From the NCBI GenBank assembly GCA_944548615.1, contig CALYMY010000051.1, positions 1-64,000 of the forward strand: a stretch of DNA of 64,000 nt, written 5' to 3'. Positions 12,001 through 26,742 of this stretch are shown here, piece by piece; within the stretch, counting starts at the first letter, position 1; every line of letters starts with the position of its first letter. Under the pieces are notes generated by a model. That model did no database searches and was not told the origin of the DNA. It saw only the letters and a program-made list of their open reading frames with translations. The stretch comes from Micropterix aruncella. Its lineage: Eukaryota; Arthropoda; Insecta; Lepidoptera; Micropterigidae. The translations under genes were made by a program, and so were the position numbers.

Positions 12001-15000
12001 TCTCTTGATATTACCAAAATAGTATTAACATTTCAAAAAACACAATATTTTAGCTCTCTCTATTACAGTTCTTTTTTTTTCATCGAAAATACAAGTTTTA
12101 GTACCGGCGTCGGGCGGGGCCAAGCGGGGCCGGGCGATGCCGAGCCGGACCTGAAATGAAATGACCTACTCTCAAATTTGAAAATTTCAATTTCATGCCA
12201 GATCCTACCGGTGGTTTCATAAGGTTGCAACAGAAATATAGAAAAATATCTGACAAAACATATATAGAACTTCTCTGCCGATAGAGAAAAAACGCCAAAT
12301 GGCCGACGGGCAAAAACACTGTTTTACAGACCAGGGTACCCGGGTTCGATACCCAGCCAGGATTCAATTTTTTTTTCGTTTTTTCTTCTCTTGATATTAC
12401 CAAAATAGTATTAACATTTCAAAAAACACAATATTTTAGCTCTCTCTATTACAGTTCTTTTTTTTTCATCGAAAATACAAGTTTTAGTACCGGCGTCGGG
12501 CGGGGCCAAGCGGGGCCGGGCGATGCCGAGCCGGACCTGAAATGAAATGTCCTACCCTCAAATTTGAAAATTTAAATTTCATGCCAGATCCTACCGGTGG
12601 TTTCATAAGGTTGCAACAGAAATATAGAAAAATATCTGACAAAACATATATAGAACTTCTCTGCCGATAGAGAAAAAACGCCAAATGGCCGACGGGCAAA
12701 AACACTGTTTTACAGACCAGGGTACCCGGGTTCGATACCCAGCCAGGATTCAATTTTTTTTTCGTTTTTTCTTCTCTTGATATTACCAAAATAGTATTAA
12801 CATTTCAAAAAACACAATATTTTAGCTCTCTCTATTACAGTTCTTTTTTTTTCATCGAAAATACAAGTTTTAGTACCGGCGTCGGGCGGGGCCAAGCGGG
12901 GCCGGGCGATGCCGAGCCGGACCTGAAATGAAATGTCCTACCCTCAAATTTGAAAATTTAAATTTCATGCCAGATCCTACCGGTGGTTTCATAAGGTTGC
13001 AATAGAAATATAGAAAAATATCTGACAAAACATATATAGCACTTCTCTGCCGATAGAGAAAAAACGCCAAATGGCCGACGGGCAAAAACACTGTTTTACA
13101 GACCAGGGTACCCGGGTTCGATACCCAGCCAGGATTCAATTTTTTTTTTCGTTTTTTCTTCTCTTGATATTACCAAAATAGTATTAACATTTCAAAAAAC
13201 ACAATATTTTAGCTCTCTCTATTACAGTTCTTTTTTTTTCATCGAAAATACAAGTTTTAGTACCGGCGTCGGGCGGGGCCAAGCGGGGCCGGGCGATGCC
13301 GAGCCGGACCTGAAATGAAATGTCCTACCCTCAAATTTGAAAATTTAAATTTCATGCTAGATCCTACCGGTGGTTTCATAAGGTAGCAACAGAAATATAG
13401 AAAAATATCTGACAAAACATATATAGAACTTCCCTGCCGATAGAGAAAAAACGCCAAATGGCCGACGGGCAAAAACACTGTTTTACAGACCAGGGTACCC
13501 GGGTTCGATACCCAGCCAGGACTCAATTTTTTTTTCGTTTTTTCTTCTCTTGATATTACCAAAATAGTATTAACATTTCAAAAAACACAATATTTTAGCT
13601 CTCTCTATTACAGTTCTTTTTTTTTCATCGAAAATACAAGTTTTAGTACCGGCGTCGGGCGGGGCCAAGCGGGGCCGGGCGATGCCGAGCCGGACCTGAA
13701 ATGAAATGACCTACCCTCAAATGTGAAAATTTCAATTTCATGCCAGATCCTACCGGTGGTTTCATAAGGTTGCAACAGAAATATAGAAAAATATCTGACA
13801 AAACATATATAGAACTTCTCTGCCGATAGAGAAAAAACGCCAAATGGCCGACGGGCAAAAACACTGTTTTACAGACCAGGGTACCCGGGTTCGATACCCA
13901 GCCAGGACTCAATTTTTTTTTCGTTTTTTCTTCTCTTGATATTACCAAAATAGTATTAACATTTCAAAAAACACAATATTTTAGCTCTCTCTATTACAGT
14001 TCTTTTTTTTCAACGAAAATACAAGTTTTAGTACCGGCGTCGGGCGGGGCCAAGCGGGGCCGGGCGATGCCGAGCCGGACCTGAAATGAAATGACCTACC
14101 CTCAAATTTGAAAATTTCAATTTCATGCCAGATCCTACCGGTGGTTTCATAAGGTTGCAACAGAAATATAGAAAAATATCTGACAAAACATATATAGAAC
14201 TTCTCTGCCGATAGAGAAAAAAGGCCAAATGGCCGACGGGCAAAAACACTGTTTTACAGACCAGGGTACCCGGGTTCGATACCCAGCCAGGACTCAATTT
14301 TTTTTTCGTTTTTTCTTCTCTTGATATTACCAAAATAGTATTAACATTTCAAAAAACACAATATTTTAGCTCTCTCTATTACAGTTCTTTTTTTTTCATC
14401 GAAAATACAAGTTTTAGTACCGGCGTCGGGCGGGGCCAAGCGGGGCCGGGCGATGCCGAGCCGGACCTGAAATGAAATGACCTACCCTCAAATTTGAAAA
14501 TTTCAATTTCATGCCAGATCCTACCGGTGGTTTCATAAGGTTGCAACAGAAATATAGAAAAATATCTGACAAAACATATATAGAACTTCTCTGCCGATAG
14601 AGAAAAAACGAAAAATGGCCGACGGGCAAAAACACTGTTTTACAAACCCGGGTTCGATACCCAGCCAGGACTCAATTTTTTTTTCGTTTTTTCTTCTCTT
14701 GATATTACCAAAATAGTATTAACATTTCAAAAAACACAATATTTTAGCTCTCTCTATTACAGTTCTTTTTTTTTCATCGAAAATACAAGTTTTAGTACCG
14801 GCGTCGGGCGGGGCCAAGCGGGGCCGGGCGATGCCGAGCCGGACCTGAAATGAAATGACCTACCCTCAAATTTGAAAATTTCAATTTCATGCCAGATCCT
14901 ACCGGTGGTTTCATAAGGTTGCAACAGAAATATAGAAAAATATCTGACAAAACATATATAGAACTTCTCTGCCGATAGAGAAAAAACGCCAAATGGCCGA

Positions 15001-15251
15001 CGGGCAAAAACACTGTTTTACAGACCAGGGTACCCGGGTTCGATACCCAGCCAGGACTCAATTTTTTTTTCGTTTTTTCTTCTCTTGATATTACCAAAAT
15101 AGTATTAACATTTCAAAAAACACAATATTTTAGCTCTCTCTATTACAGTTCTTTTTTTTTCATCGAAAATACAAGTTTTAGTACCGGCGTCGGGCGGGGC
15201 CAAGCGGGGCCGGGCGATGCCGAGCCGGACCTGAAATGAAATGACCTACCC
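9085..15251 (+). repeat. Sixteen-monomer block, copy 1 (~6167 bp)
   Basis: It matches the adjacent 15252-21422 at an offset of 6167. Shared private marks include CATCGAAAAAACAAG (~9385 and ~15550), TTCCCTGCC (~13431 and ~19597), AAATGTGAAAA (~13720 and ~19887), a T8 terminator (~11588 and ~17764), and the 8-bp-deleted monomer (14644 and 20815). The boundary falls between about 15251 and 15431, because the monomer there matches copy 1's start on one side only. Confidence 0.9.
14414..14791 (+). repeat. Monomer with 8-bp deletion in the tRNA-like cassette
   Basis: The cassette reads TTTTACAAACCCGGG instead of TTTTACAGACCAGGGTACCC, shortening the region between the anticodon-like part and the T-arm by 8 bp. 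CGCCAAATGG upstream is changed to CGAAAAATGG. The B box and terminator are intact. The same double change occurs near 20815, 22351, 38165 and 39314. The A-to-B spacing falls to 35 bp. Confidence 0.85.
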
Positions 15252-18200
15252 TCAAATTTGAAAATTTCAATTTCATGCCAGATCCTACCGGTGGTTTCAT
15301 AAGGTTGCAACAGAAATATAGAAAAATATCTGACAAAACATATATAGAACTTCTCTGCCGATAGAGAAAAAACGCCAAATGGCCGACGGGCAAAAACACT
15401 GTTTTACAGACCAGGGTACCCGGGTTCGATACCCAGCCAGGATTCAATTTTTTTTTCGTTTTTTCTTCTCTTGATATTACCAAAATAGTATTAACATTTC
15501 AAAAAACACAATATTTTAGCTCTCTCTATTACAGTTCTTTTTTTTTCATCGAAAAAACAAGTTTTAGTACCGGCGTCGGGCGGGGCCAAGCGGGGCCGGG
15601 CGATGCCGAGCCGGACCTGAAATGAAATGTCCTACCCTCAAATTTGAAAATTTAAATTTCATGCCAGATCCTACCGGTGGTTTCATAAGGTTGCAATAGA
15701 AATATAGAAAAATATCTGACAAAACATATATAGCACTTCTCTGCCGATAGAGAAAAAACGCCAAATGGCCGACGGGCAAAAACACTGTTTTACAGACCAG
15801 GGTACCCGGGTTCGATACCCAGCCAGGATTCAATTTTTTTTTTCGTTTTTTCTTCTCTTGATATTACCAAAATAGTATTAACATTTCAAAAAACACAATA
15901 TTTTAGCTCTCTCTATTACAGTTCTTTTTTTTTCATCGAAAATACAAGTTTTAGTACCGGCGTCGGGCGGGGCCAAGCGGGGCCGGGCGATGCCGAGCCG
16001 GACCTGAAATGAAATGTCCTACCCTCAAATTTGAAAATTTAAATTTCATGCTAGATCCTACCGGTGGTTTCATAAGGTAGCAACAGAAATATAGAAAAAT
16101 ATCTGACAAAACATATATAGAACTTCTCTGCCGATAGAGAAAAAACGCCAAATGGCCGACGGGCAAAAACACTGTTTTACAGACCAGGGTACCCGGGTTC
16201 GATACCCAGCCAGGACTCAATTTTTTTTTCGTTTTTTCTTCTCTTGATATTACCAAAATAGTATTAACATTTCAAAAAACACAATATTTTAGCTCTCTCT
16301 ATTACAGTTCTTTTTTTTTCATCGAAAATACAAGTTTTAGTACCGGCGTCGGGCGGGGCCAAGCGGGGCCGGGCGATGCCGAGCCGGACCTGAAATGAAA
16401 TGACCTACCCTCAAATTTGAAAATTTCAATTTCATGCCAGATCCTACCGGTGGTTTCATAAGGTTGCAACAGAAATATAGAAAAATATCTGACAAAACAT
16501 ATATAGAACTTCTCTGCCGATAGAGAAAAAACGCCAAATGGCCGACGGGCAAAAACACTGTTTTACAGACCAGGGTACCCGGGTTCGATACCCAGCCAGG
16601 ACTCAATTTTTTTTTCGTTTTTTCTTCTCTTGATATTACCAAAATAGTATTAACATTTCAAAAAACACAATATTTTAGCTCTCTCTATTACAGTTCTTTT
16701 TTTTCAACGAAAATACAAGTTTTAGTACCGGCGTCGGGCGGGGCCAAGCGGGGCCGGGCGATGCCGAGCCGGACCTGAAATGAAATGACCTACTCTCAAA
16801 TTTGAAAATTTCAATTTCATGCCAGATCCTACCGGTGGTTTCATAAGGTTGCAACAGAAATATAGAAAAATATCTGACAAAACATATATAGAACTTCTCT
16901 GCCGATAGAGAAAAAACGCCAAATGGCCGACGGGCAAAAACACTGTTTTACAGACCAGGGTACCCGGGTTCGATACCCAGCCAGGATTCAATTTTTTTTT
17001 CGTTTTTTCTTCTCTTGATATTACCAAAATAGTATTAACATTTCAAAAAACACAATATTTTAGCTCTCTCTATTACAGTTCTTTTTTTTTCATCGAAAAT
17101 ACAAGTTTTAGTACCGGCGTCGGGCGGGGCCAAGCGGGGCCGGGCGATGCCGAGCCGGACCTGAAATGAAATGTCCTACCCTCAAATTTGAAAATTTAAA
17201 TTTCATGCCAGATCCTACCGGTGGTTTCATAAGGTTGCAATAGAAATATAGAAAAATATCTGACAAAACATATATAGCAGTTCTCTGCCGATAGAGAAAA
17301 AACGCCAAATGGCCGACGGGCAAAAACACTGTTTTACAGACCAGGGTACCCGGGTTCGATACCCAGCCAGGATTCAATTTTTTTTTTCGTTTTTTCTTCT
17401 CTTGATATTACCAAAATAGTATTAACATTTCAAAAAACACAATATTTTAGCTCTCTCTATTACAGTTCTTTTTTTTTCATCGAAAATACAAGTTTTAGTA
17501 CCGGCGTCGGGCGGGGCCAAGCGGGGCCGGGCGATGCCGAGCCGGACCTGAAATGAAATGTCCTACCCTCAAATTTGAAAATTTAAATTTCATGCTAGAT
17601 CCTACCGGTGGTTTCATAAGGTAGCAACAGAAATATAGAAAAATATCTGACAAAACATATATAGAACTTCTCTGCCGATAGAGAAAAAACGCCAAATGGC
17701 CGACGGGCAAAAACACTGTTTTACAGACCAGGGTACCCGGGTTCGATACCCAGCCAGGACTCAATTTTTTTTCGTTTTTTCTTCTCTTGATATTACCAAA
17801 ATAGTATTAACATTTCAAAAAACACAATATTTTAGCTCTCTCTATTACAGTTCTTTTTTTTCATCGAAAATACAAGTTTTAGTACCGGCGTCGGGCGGGG
17901 CCAAGCGGGGCCGGGCGATGCCGAGCCGGACCTGAAATGAAATGACCTACCCTCAAATTTGAAAATTTCAATTTCATGCCAGATCCTACCGGTGGTTTCA
18001 TAAGGTTGCAACAGAAATATAGAAAAATATCTGACAAAACATATATAGAACTTCTCTGCCGATAGAGAAAAAACGCCAAATGGCCGACGGGCAAAAACAC
18101 TGTTTTACAGACCAGGGTACCCGGGTTCGATACCCAGCCGGGACTCAATTTTTTTTTCGTTTTTTCTTCTCTTGATATTACCAAAATAGTATTAACATTT

Positions 18201-21200
18201 CAAAAAACACAATATTTTAGCTCTCTCTATTACAGTTCTTTTTTTTTCATCGAAAATACAAGTTTTAGTACCGGCGTCGGGCGGGGCCAAGCGGGGCCGG
18301 GCGATGCCGAGCCGGACCTGAAATGAAATGACCTACTCTCAAATTTGAAAATTTCAATTTCATGCCAGATCCTACCGGTGGTTTCATAAGGTTGCAACAG
18401 AAATATAGAAAAATATCTGACAAAACATATATAGAACTTCTCTGCCGATAGAGAAAAAACGCCAAATGGCCGACGGGCAAAAACACTGTTTTACAGACCA
18501 GGGTACCCGGGTTCGATACCCAGCCAGGATTCAATTTTTTTTTCGTTTTTTCTTCTCTTGATATTACCAAAATAGTATTAACATTTCAAAAAACACAATA
18601 TTTTAGCTCTCTCTATTACAGTTCTTTTTTTTTCATCGAAAATACAAGTTTTAGTACCGGCGTCGGGCGGGGCCAAGCGGGGCCGGGCGATGCCGAGCCG
18701 GACCTGAAATGAAATGTCCTACCCTCAAATTTGAAAATTTAAATTTCATGCCAGATCCTACCGGTGGTTTCATAAGGTTGCAACAGAAATATAGAAAAAT
18801 ATCTGACAAAACATATATAGAACTTCTCTGCCGATAGAGAAAAAACGCCAAATGGCCGACGGGCAAAAACACTGTTTTACAGACCAGGGTACCCGGGTTC
18901 GATACCCAGCCAGGATTCAATTTTTTTTTCGTTTTTTCTTCTCTTGATATTACCAAAATAGTATTAACATTTCAAAAAACACAATATTTTAGCTCTCTCT
19001 ATTACAGTTCTTTTTTTTTCATCGAAAATACAAGTTTTAGTACCGGCGTCGGGCGGGGCCAAGCGGGGCCGGGCGATGCCGAGCCGGACCTGAAATGAAA
19101 TGTCCTACCCTCAAATTTGAAAATTTAAATTTCATGCCAGATCCTACCGGTGGTTTCATAAGGTTGCAATAGAAATATAGAAAAATATCTGACAAAACAT
19201 ATATAGCACTTCTCTGCCGATAGAGAAAAAACGCCAAATGGCCGACGGGCAAAAACACTGTTTTACAGACCAGGGTACCCGGGTTCGATACCCAGCCAGG
19301 ATTCAATTTTTTTTTTCGTTTTTTCTTCTCTTGATATTACCAAAATAGTATTAACATTTCAAAAAACACAATATTTTAGCTCTCTCTATTACAGTTCTTT
19401 TTTTTTCATCGAAAATACAAGTTTTAGTACCGGCGTCGGGCGGGGCCAAGCGGGGCCGGGCGATGCCGAGCCGGACCTGAAATGAAATGTCCTACCCTCA
19501 AATTTGAAAATTTAAATTTCATGCTAGATCCTACCGGTGGTTTCATAAGGTAGCAACAGAAATATAGAAAAATATCTGACAAAACATATATAGAACTTCC
19601 CTGCCGATAGAGAAAAAACGCCAAATGGCCGACGGGCAAAAACACTGTTTTACAGACCAGGGTACCCGGGTTCGATACCCAGCCAGGACTCAATTTTTTT
19701 TTCGTTTTTTCTTCTCTTGATATTACCAAAATAGTATTAACATTTCAAAAAACACAATATTTTAGCTCTCTCTATTACAGTTCTTTTTTTTTCATCGAAA
19801 ATACAAGTTTTAGTACCGGCGTCGGGCGGGGCCAAGCGGGGCCGGGCGATGCCGAGCCGGACCTGAAATGAAATGACCTACCCTCAAATGTGAAAATTTC
19901 AATTTCATGCCAGATCCTACCGGTGGTTTCATAAGGTTGCAACAGAAATATAGAAAAATATCTGACAAAACATATATAGAACTTCTCTGCCGATAGAGAA
20001 AAAACGCCAAATGGCCGACGGGCAAAAACACTGTTTTACAGACCAGGGTACCCGGGTTCGATACCCAGCCAGGACTCAATTTTTTTTTCGTTTTTTCTTC
20101 TCTTGATATTACCAAAATAGTATTAACATTTCAAAAAACACAATATTTTAGCTCTCTCTATTACAGTTCTTTTTTTTCAACGAAAATACAAGTTTTAGTA
20201 CCGGCGTCGGGCGGGGCCAAGCGGGGCCGGGCGATGCCGAGCCGGACCTGAAATGAAATGACCTACCCTCAAATTTGAAAATTTCAATTTCATGCCAGAT
20301 CCTACCGGTGGTTTCATAAGGTTGCAACAGAAATATAGAAAAATATCTGACAAAACATATACTTATAGAACTTCTCTGCCGATAGAGAAAAAAGGCCAAA
20401 TGGCCGACGGGCAAAAACACTGTTTTACAGACCAGGGTACCCGGGTTCGATACCCAGCCAGGACTCAATTTTTTTTTCGTTTTTTCTTCTCTTGATATTA
20501 CCAAAATAGTATTAACATTTCAAAAAACACAATATTTTAGCTCTCTCTATTACAGTTCTTTTTTTTTCATCGAAAATACAAGTTTTAGTACCGGCGTCGG
20601 GCGGGGCCAAGCGGGGCCGGGCGATGCCGAGCCGGACCTGAAATGAAATGACCTACCCTCAAATTTGAAAATTTCAATTTCATGCCAGATCCTACCGGTG
20701 GTTTCATAAGGTTGCAACAGAAATATAGAAAAATATCTGACAAAACATATATAGAACTTCTCTGCCGATAGAGAAAAAACGAAAAATGGCCGACGGGCAA
20801 AAACACTGTTTTACAAACCCGGGTTCGATACCCAGCCAGGACTCAATTTTTTTTTCGTTTTTTCTTCTCTTGATATTACCAAAATAGTATTAACATTTCA
20901 AAAAACACAATATTTTAGCTCTCTCTATTACAGTTCTTTTTTTTTCATCGAAAATACAAGTTTTAGTACCGGCGTCGGGCGGGGCCAAGCGGGGCCGGGC
21001 GATGCCGAGCCGGACCTGAAATGAAATGACCTACCCTCAAATTTGAAAATTTCAATTTCATGCCAGATCCTACCGGTGGTTTCATAAGGTTGCAACAGAA
21101 ATATAGAAAAATATCTGACAAAACATATATAGAACTTCTCTGCCGATAGAGAAAAAACGCCAAATGGCCGACGGGCAAAAACACTGTTTTACAGACCAGG

Positions 21201-21422
21201 GTACCCGGGTTCGATACCCAGCCAGGACTCAATTTTTTTTTCGTTTTTTCTTCTCTTGATATTACCAAAATAGTATTAACATTTCAAAAAACACAATATT
21301 TTAGCTCTCTCTATTACAGTTCTTTTTTTTTCATCGAAAATACAAGTTTTAGTACCGGCGTCGGGCGGGGCCAAGCGGGGCCGGGCGATGCCGAGCCGGA
21401 CCTGAAATGAAATGACCTACCC
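15252..21422 (+). repeat. Sixteen-monomer block, copy 2 (~6171 bp)
   Basis: This is a tandem partner of 9085-15251. It is four bases longer because of an ACTT insertion at about 20361-20364 ('catatACTTatagaac'), which copy 1 lacks. That insertion must postdate the duplication. Confidence 0.9.
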
Positions 21423-21733
21423 TCAAATTTGAAAATTTCAATTTCATGCCAGATCCTACCGGTGGTTTCATAAGGTTGCAACAGAAATATAGAAAAATAT
21501 CTGACAAAACATATATAGAACTTCTCTGCCGATAGAGAAAAAACGCCAAATGGCCGACGGGCAAAAACACTGTTTTACAGACCAGGGTACCCGGGTTCGA
21601 TACCCAGCCAGGACTCAATTTTTTTTTCGTTTTTTCTTCTCTTGATATTACCAAAATAGTATTAACATTTCAAAAAACACAATATTTTAGCTCTCTCTAT
21701 TACAGTTCTTTTTTTTCAACGAAAATACAAGTT

Positions 21734-24600
21734 TTAGTACCGGCGTCGGGCGGGGCCAAGCGGGGCCGGGCGATGCCGAGCCGGACCTGAAATGAAATGA
21801 CCTACCCTCAAATTTGAAAATTTCAATTTCATGCCAGATCCTACCGGTGGTTTCATAAGGTTGCAACAGAAATATAGAAAAATATCTGACAAAACATATA
21901 TAGAACTTCTCTGCCGATAGAGAAAAAAGGCCAAATGGCCGACGGGCAAAAACACTGTTTTACAGACCAGGGTACCCGGGTTCGATACCCAGCCAGGACT
22001 CAATTTTTTTTTCGTTTTTTCTTCTCTTGATATTACCAAAATAGTATTAACATTTCAAAAAACACAATATTTTAGCTCTCTCTATTACAGTTCTTTTTTT
22101 TTTCATCGAAAATACAAGTTTTAGTACCGGCGTCGGGCGGGGCCAAGCGGGGCCGGGCGATGCCGAGCCGGACCTGAAATGAAATGACCTACCCTCAAAT
22201 TTGAAAATTTCAATTTCATGCCAGATCCTACCGGTGGTTTCATAAGGTTGCAACAGAAATATAGAAAAATATCTGACAAAACATATATAGAACTTCTCTG
22301 CCGATAGAGAAAAAACGAAAAATGGCCGACGGGCAAAAACACTGTTTTACAAACCCGGGTTCGATACCCAGCCAGGATTCAATTTTTTTTTCGTTTTTTC
22401 TTCTCTTGATATTACCAAAATAGTATTAACATTTCAAAAAACACAATATTTTAGCTCTCTCTATTACAGTTCTTTTTTTTCATCGAAAATACAAGTTTTA
22501 GTACCGGCGTCGGGCGGGGCCAAGCGGGGCCGGGCGATGCCGAGCCGGACCTGAAATGAAATGACCTACCCTCAAATTTGAAAATTTCAATTTCATGCCA
22601 GATCCTACCGGTGGTTTCATAAGGTTGCAACAGAAATTTAGAAAAATATCTGACAAAACATATATAGAACTTCTCTGCCGATAGAGAAAAAACGCCAAAT
22701 GGCCTACGGGCAAAAACACTGTTTTACAGACCAGGGTACCCGGGTTCGATACCCAGCCAGGACTCAATTTTTTTTTCGTTTTTTCTTCTCTTGATATTAC
22801 CAAAATAGTATTAACATTTCAAAAAACACAATATTTTAGCTCTCTCTATTACAGTTCTTTTTTTTTCAACGAAAATACAAGTTTTAGTACCGGCGTCGGG
22901 CGGGACCAAGCGGGGCCGGGCGATGCCGAGCCGGACCTGAAATGAAATGACCTACCCTCAAATTTGAAAATTTCAATTTCATGCCAGATCCTACCGGTGG
23001 TTTCATAAGGTTGCAACAGAAATATAGAAAAATATCTGACAAAACATATATAGAACTTCTCTGCCGATAGAGAAAAAACGCCAAATGGCCGACGGGCAAA
23101 AACACTGTTTTACAGACCAGGGTACCCGGGTTCGATACCCAGCCGGGACTCAATTTTTTTTTCGTTTTTTCTTCTCTTGATATTACCAAAATAGTATTAA
23201 CATTTCAAAAAACACAATATTTTAGCTCTCTCTCTTACAGTTCTTTTTTTTTCATCGAAAATACAAGTTTTAGTACCGGCGTCGGGCGGGGCCAAGCGGG
23301 GCCGGGCGATGCCGAGCCGGACCTGAAATGAAATGACCTACCCTCAAATTTGAAAATTTCAATTTCATGCCAGATCCTACCGGTGGTTTCATAAGGTTGC
23401 AACAGAAATATAGAAAAATATCTGACAAAACATATATAGAACTTCTCTGCCGATAGAGAAAAAACGCCAAATGGCCGACGGGCAAAAACACTGTTTTACA
23501 GACCAGGGTACCCGGGTTCGATACCCAGCCAGGACTCAATTTTTTTTTCGTTTTTTCTTCTCTTGATATTACCAAAATAGTATTAACATTTCAAAAAACA
23601 CAATATTTTAGCTCTCTCTATTACAGTTCTTTTTTTTTCATCGAAAATACAAGTTTTAGTACCGGCGTCGGGCGGGGCCAAGCGGGGCCGGGCGATGCCG
23701 AGCCGGACCTGAAATGAAATGACCTACCCTCAAATTTGAAAATTTCAATTTCATGCCAGATCCTACCGGTGGTTTCATAAGGTTGCAACAGAAATATAGA
23801 AAAATATCTGACAAAACATATATAGAACTTCTCTGCCGATAGAGAAAAAACGCCAAATGGCCGACGGGCAAAAACACTGTTTTACAGACCAGGGTACCCG
23901 GGTTCGATACCCAGCCAGGATTCAATTTTTTTTTCGTTTTTTCTTCTCTTGATATTACCAAAATAGTATTAACATTTCAAAAAACACAATATTTTAGCTC
24001 TCTCTATTACAGTTCTTTTTTTTCATCGAAAATACAAGTTTTAGTACCGGCGTCGGGCGGGGCCAAGCGGGGCCGGGCGATGCCGAGCCGGACCTGAAAT
24101 GAAATGTCCTACCCTCAAATTTGAAAATTTAAATTTCATGCCAGATCCTACCGGTGGTTTCATAAGGTTGCAATAGAAATATAGAAAAATATCTGACAAA
24201 ACATATATAGCACTTCTCTGCCGATAGAGAAAAAACGCCAAATGGCCGACGGGCAAAAACACTGTTTTACAGACCAGGGTACCCGGGTTTGATACCCAGC
24301 CAGGATTCAATTTTTTTTTTCGTTTTTTCTTCTCTTGATATTACCAAAATAGTATTAACATTTCAAAAAACACAATATTTTAGCTCTCTCTATTACAGTT
24401 CTTTTTTTTTCATCGAAAATACAAGTTTTAGTACCGGCGTCGGGCGGGGCCAAGCGGGGCCGGGCGATGCCGAGCCGGACCTGAAATGAAATGTCCTACC
24501 CTCAAATTTGAAAATTTAAATTTCATGCTAGATCCTACCGGTGGTTTCATAAGGTAGCAACAGAAATATAGAAAAATATCTGACAAAACATATATAGAAC
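21734..24600 (+). repeat. Recurring ~2.9-kb block, copy 1
   Basis: Ordered marks are AAAAAAGGCCAAATGG (21924), CGAAAAATGG with the 8-bp cassette deletion (22351), GAAATTTAG (22636), GGGCGGGACC (~22901), CTCTCTCTTAC (~23228) and the B box GGTTTGATACC (24286). The same order recurs at 26.7 and 38.7 kb. Confidence 0.85.
24286..24296 (+). promoter_or_regulatory. Variant B box GGTTTGATACC
   Basis: The invariant C of the B box is T here, a CpG-to-TpG type change that should weaken TFIIIC binding. The same change occurs at 29300-29310, 40865-40875 and 44729-44739, always in the same monomer class. Confidence 0.7.
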
Positions 24601-26742
24601 TTCTCTGCCGATAGAGAAAAAACGCCAAATGGCCGACGGGCAAAAACACTGTTTTACAGACCAGGGTACCCGGGTTCGATACCCAGCCAGGATTCAATTT
24701 TTTTTTCGTTTTTTCTTCTCTTGATATTACCAAAATAGTATTAACATTTCAAAAAACACAATATTTTAGCTCTCTCTATTACAGTTCTTTTTTTTTCATC
24801 GAAAATACAAGTTTTAGTACCGGCGTCGGGCGGGGCCAAGCGGGGCCGGGCGATGCCGAGCCGGACCTGAAATGAAATGTCCTACCCTCAAATTTGAAAA
24901 TTTAAATTTCATGCCAGATCCTACCGGTGGTTTCATAAGGTTGCAATAGAAATATAGAAAAATATCTGACAAAACATATATAGCAGTTCTCTGCCGATAG
25001 AGAAAAAACGCCAAATGGCCGACGGGCAAAAACACTGTTTTACAGACCAGGGTACCCGGGTTCGATACCCAGCCAGGATTCAATTTTTTTTTTCGTTTTT
25101 TCTTCTCTTGATATTACCAAAATAGTATTAACATTTCAAAAAACACAATATTTTAGCTCTCTCTATTACAGTTCTTTTTTTTTCATCGAAAATACAAGTT
25201 TTAGTACCGGCGTCGGGCGGGGCCAAGCGGGGCCGGGCGATGCCGAGCCGGACCTGAAATGAAATGTCCTACCCTCAAATTTGAAAATTTAAATTTCATG
25301 CTAGATCCTACCGGTGGTTTCATAAGGTAGCAACAGAAATATAGAAAAATATCTGACAAAACATATATAGAACTTCTCTGCCGATAGAGAAAAAACGCCA
25401 AATGGCCGACGGGCAAAAACACTGTTTTACAGACCAGGGTACCCGGGTTCGATACCCAGCCAGGACTCAATTTTTTTTTCGTTTTTTCTTCTCTTGATAT
25501 TACCAAAATAGTATTAACATTTCAAAAAACACAATATTTTAGCTCTCTCTATTACAGTTCTTTTTTTTCATCGAAAATACAAGTTTTAGTACCGGCGTCG
25601 GGCGGGGCCAAGCGGGGCCGGGCGATGCCGAGCCGGACCTGAAATGAAATGACCTACCCTCAAATTTGAAAATTTCAATTTCATGCCAGATCCTACCGGT
25701 GGTTTCATAAGGTTGCAACAGAAATATAGAAAAATATCTGACAAAACATATATAGAACTTCTCTGCCGATAGAGAAAAAACGCCAAATGGCCGACGGGCA
25801 AAAACACTGTTTTACAGACCAGGGTACCCGGGTTCGATACCCAGCCGGGACTCAATTTTTTTTTCGTTTTTTCTTCTCTTGATATTACCAAAATAGTATT
25901 AACATTTCAAAAAACACAATATTTTAGCTCTCTCTATTACAGTTCTTTTTTTTTCATCGAAAATACAAGTTTTAGTACCGGCGTCGGGCGGGGCCAAGCG
26001 GGACCGGGCGATGCCGAGCCGGACCTGAAATGAAATGACCTACTCTCAAATTTGAAAATTTCAATTTCATGCCAGATCCTACCGGTGGTTTCATAAGGTT
26101 GCAACAGAAATATAGAAAAATATCTGACAAAACATATATAGAACTTCTCTGCCGATAGAGAAAAAACGCCAAATGGCCGACGGGCAAAAACACTGTTTTA
26201 CAGACCAGGGTACCCGGGTTCGATACCCAGCCAGGACTCAATTTTTTTTTCGTTTTTTCTTCTCTTGATATTACCAAAATAGTATTAACATTTCAAAAAA
26301 CACAATATTTTAGCTCTCTCTATTATAGTTCTTTTTTTTTCATCGAAAATACAAGTTTTAGTACCGGCGTCGGGCGGGGCCAAGCGGGGCCGGGCGATGC
26401 CGAGCCGGACCTGAAATGAAATGACCTACTCTCAAATTTGAAAATTTCAATTTCATGCCAGATCCTACCGGTGGTTTCATAAGGTTGCAACAGAAATATA
26501 GAAAAATATCTGACAAAACATATATAGAACTTCTCTGCCGATAGAGAAAAAACGCCAAATGGCCGACGGGCAAAAACACTGTTTTACAGACCAGGGTACC
26601 CGGGTTCGATACCCAGCCAGGATTCAATTTTTTTTTCGTTTTTTCTTCTCTTGATATTACCAAAATAGTATTAACATTTCAAAAAACACAATATTTTAGC
26701 TCTCTCTATTACAGTTCTTTTTTTTCAACGAAAATACAAGTT

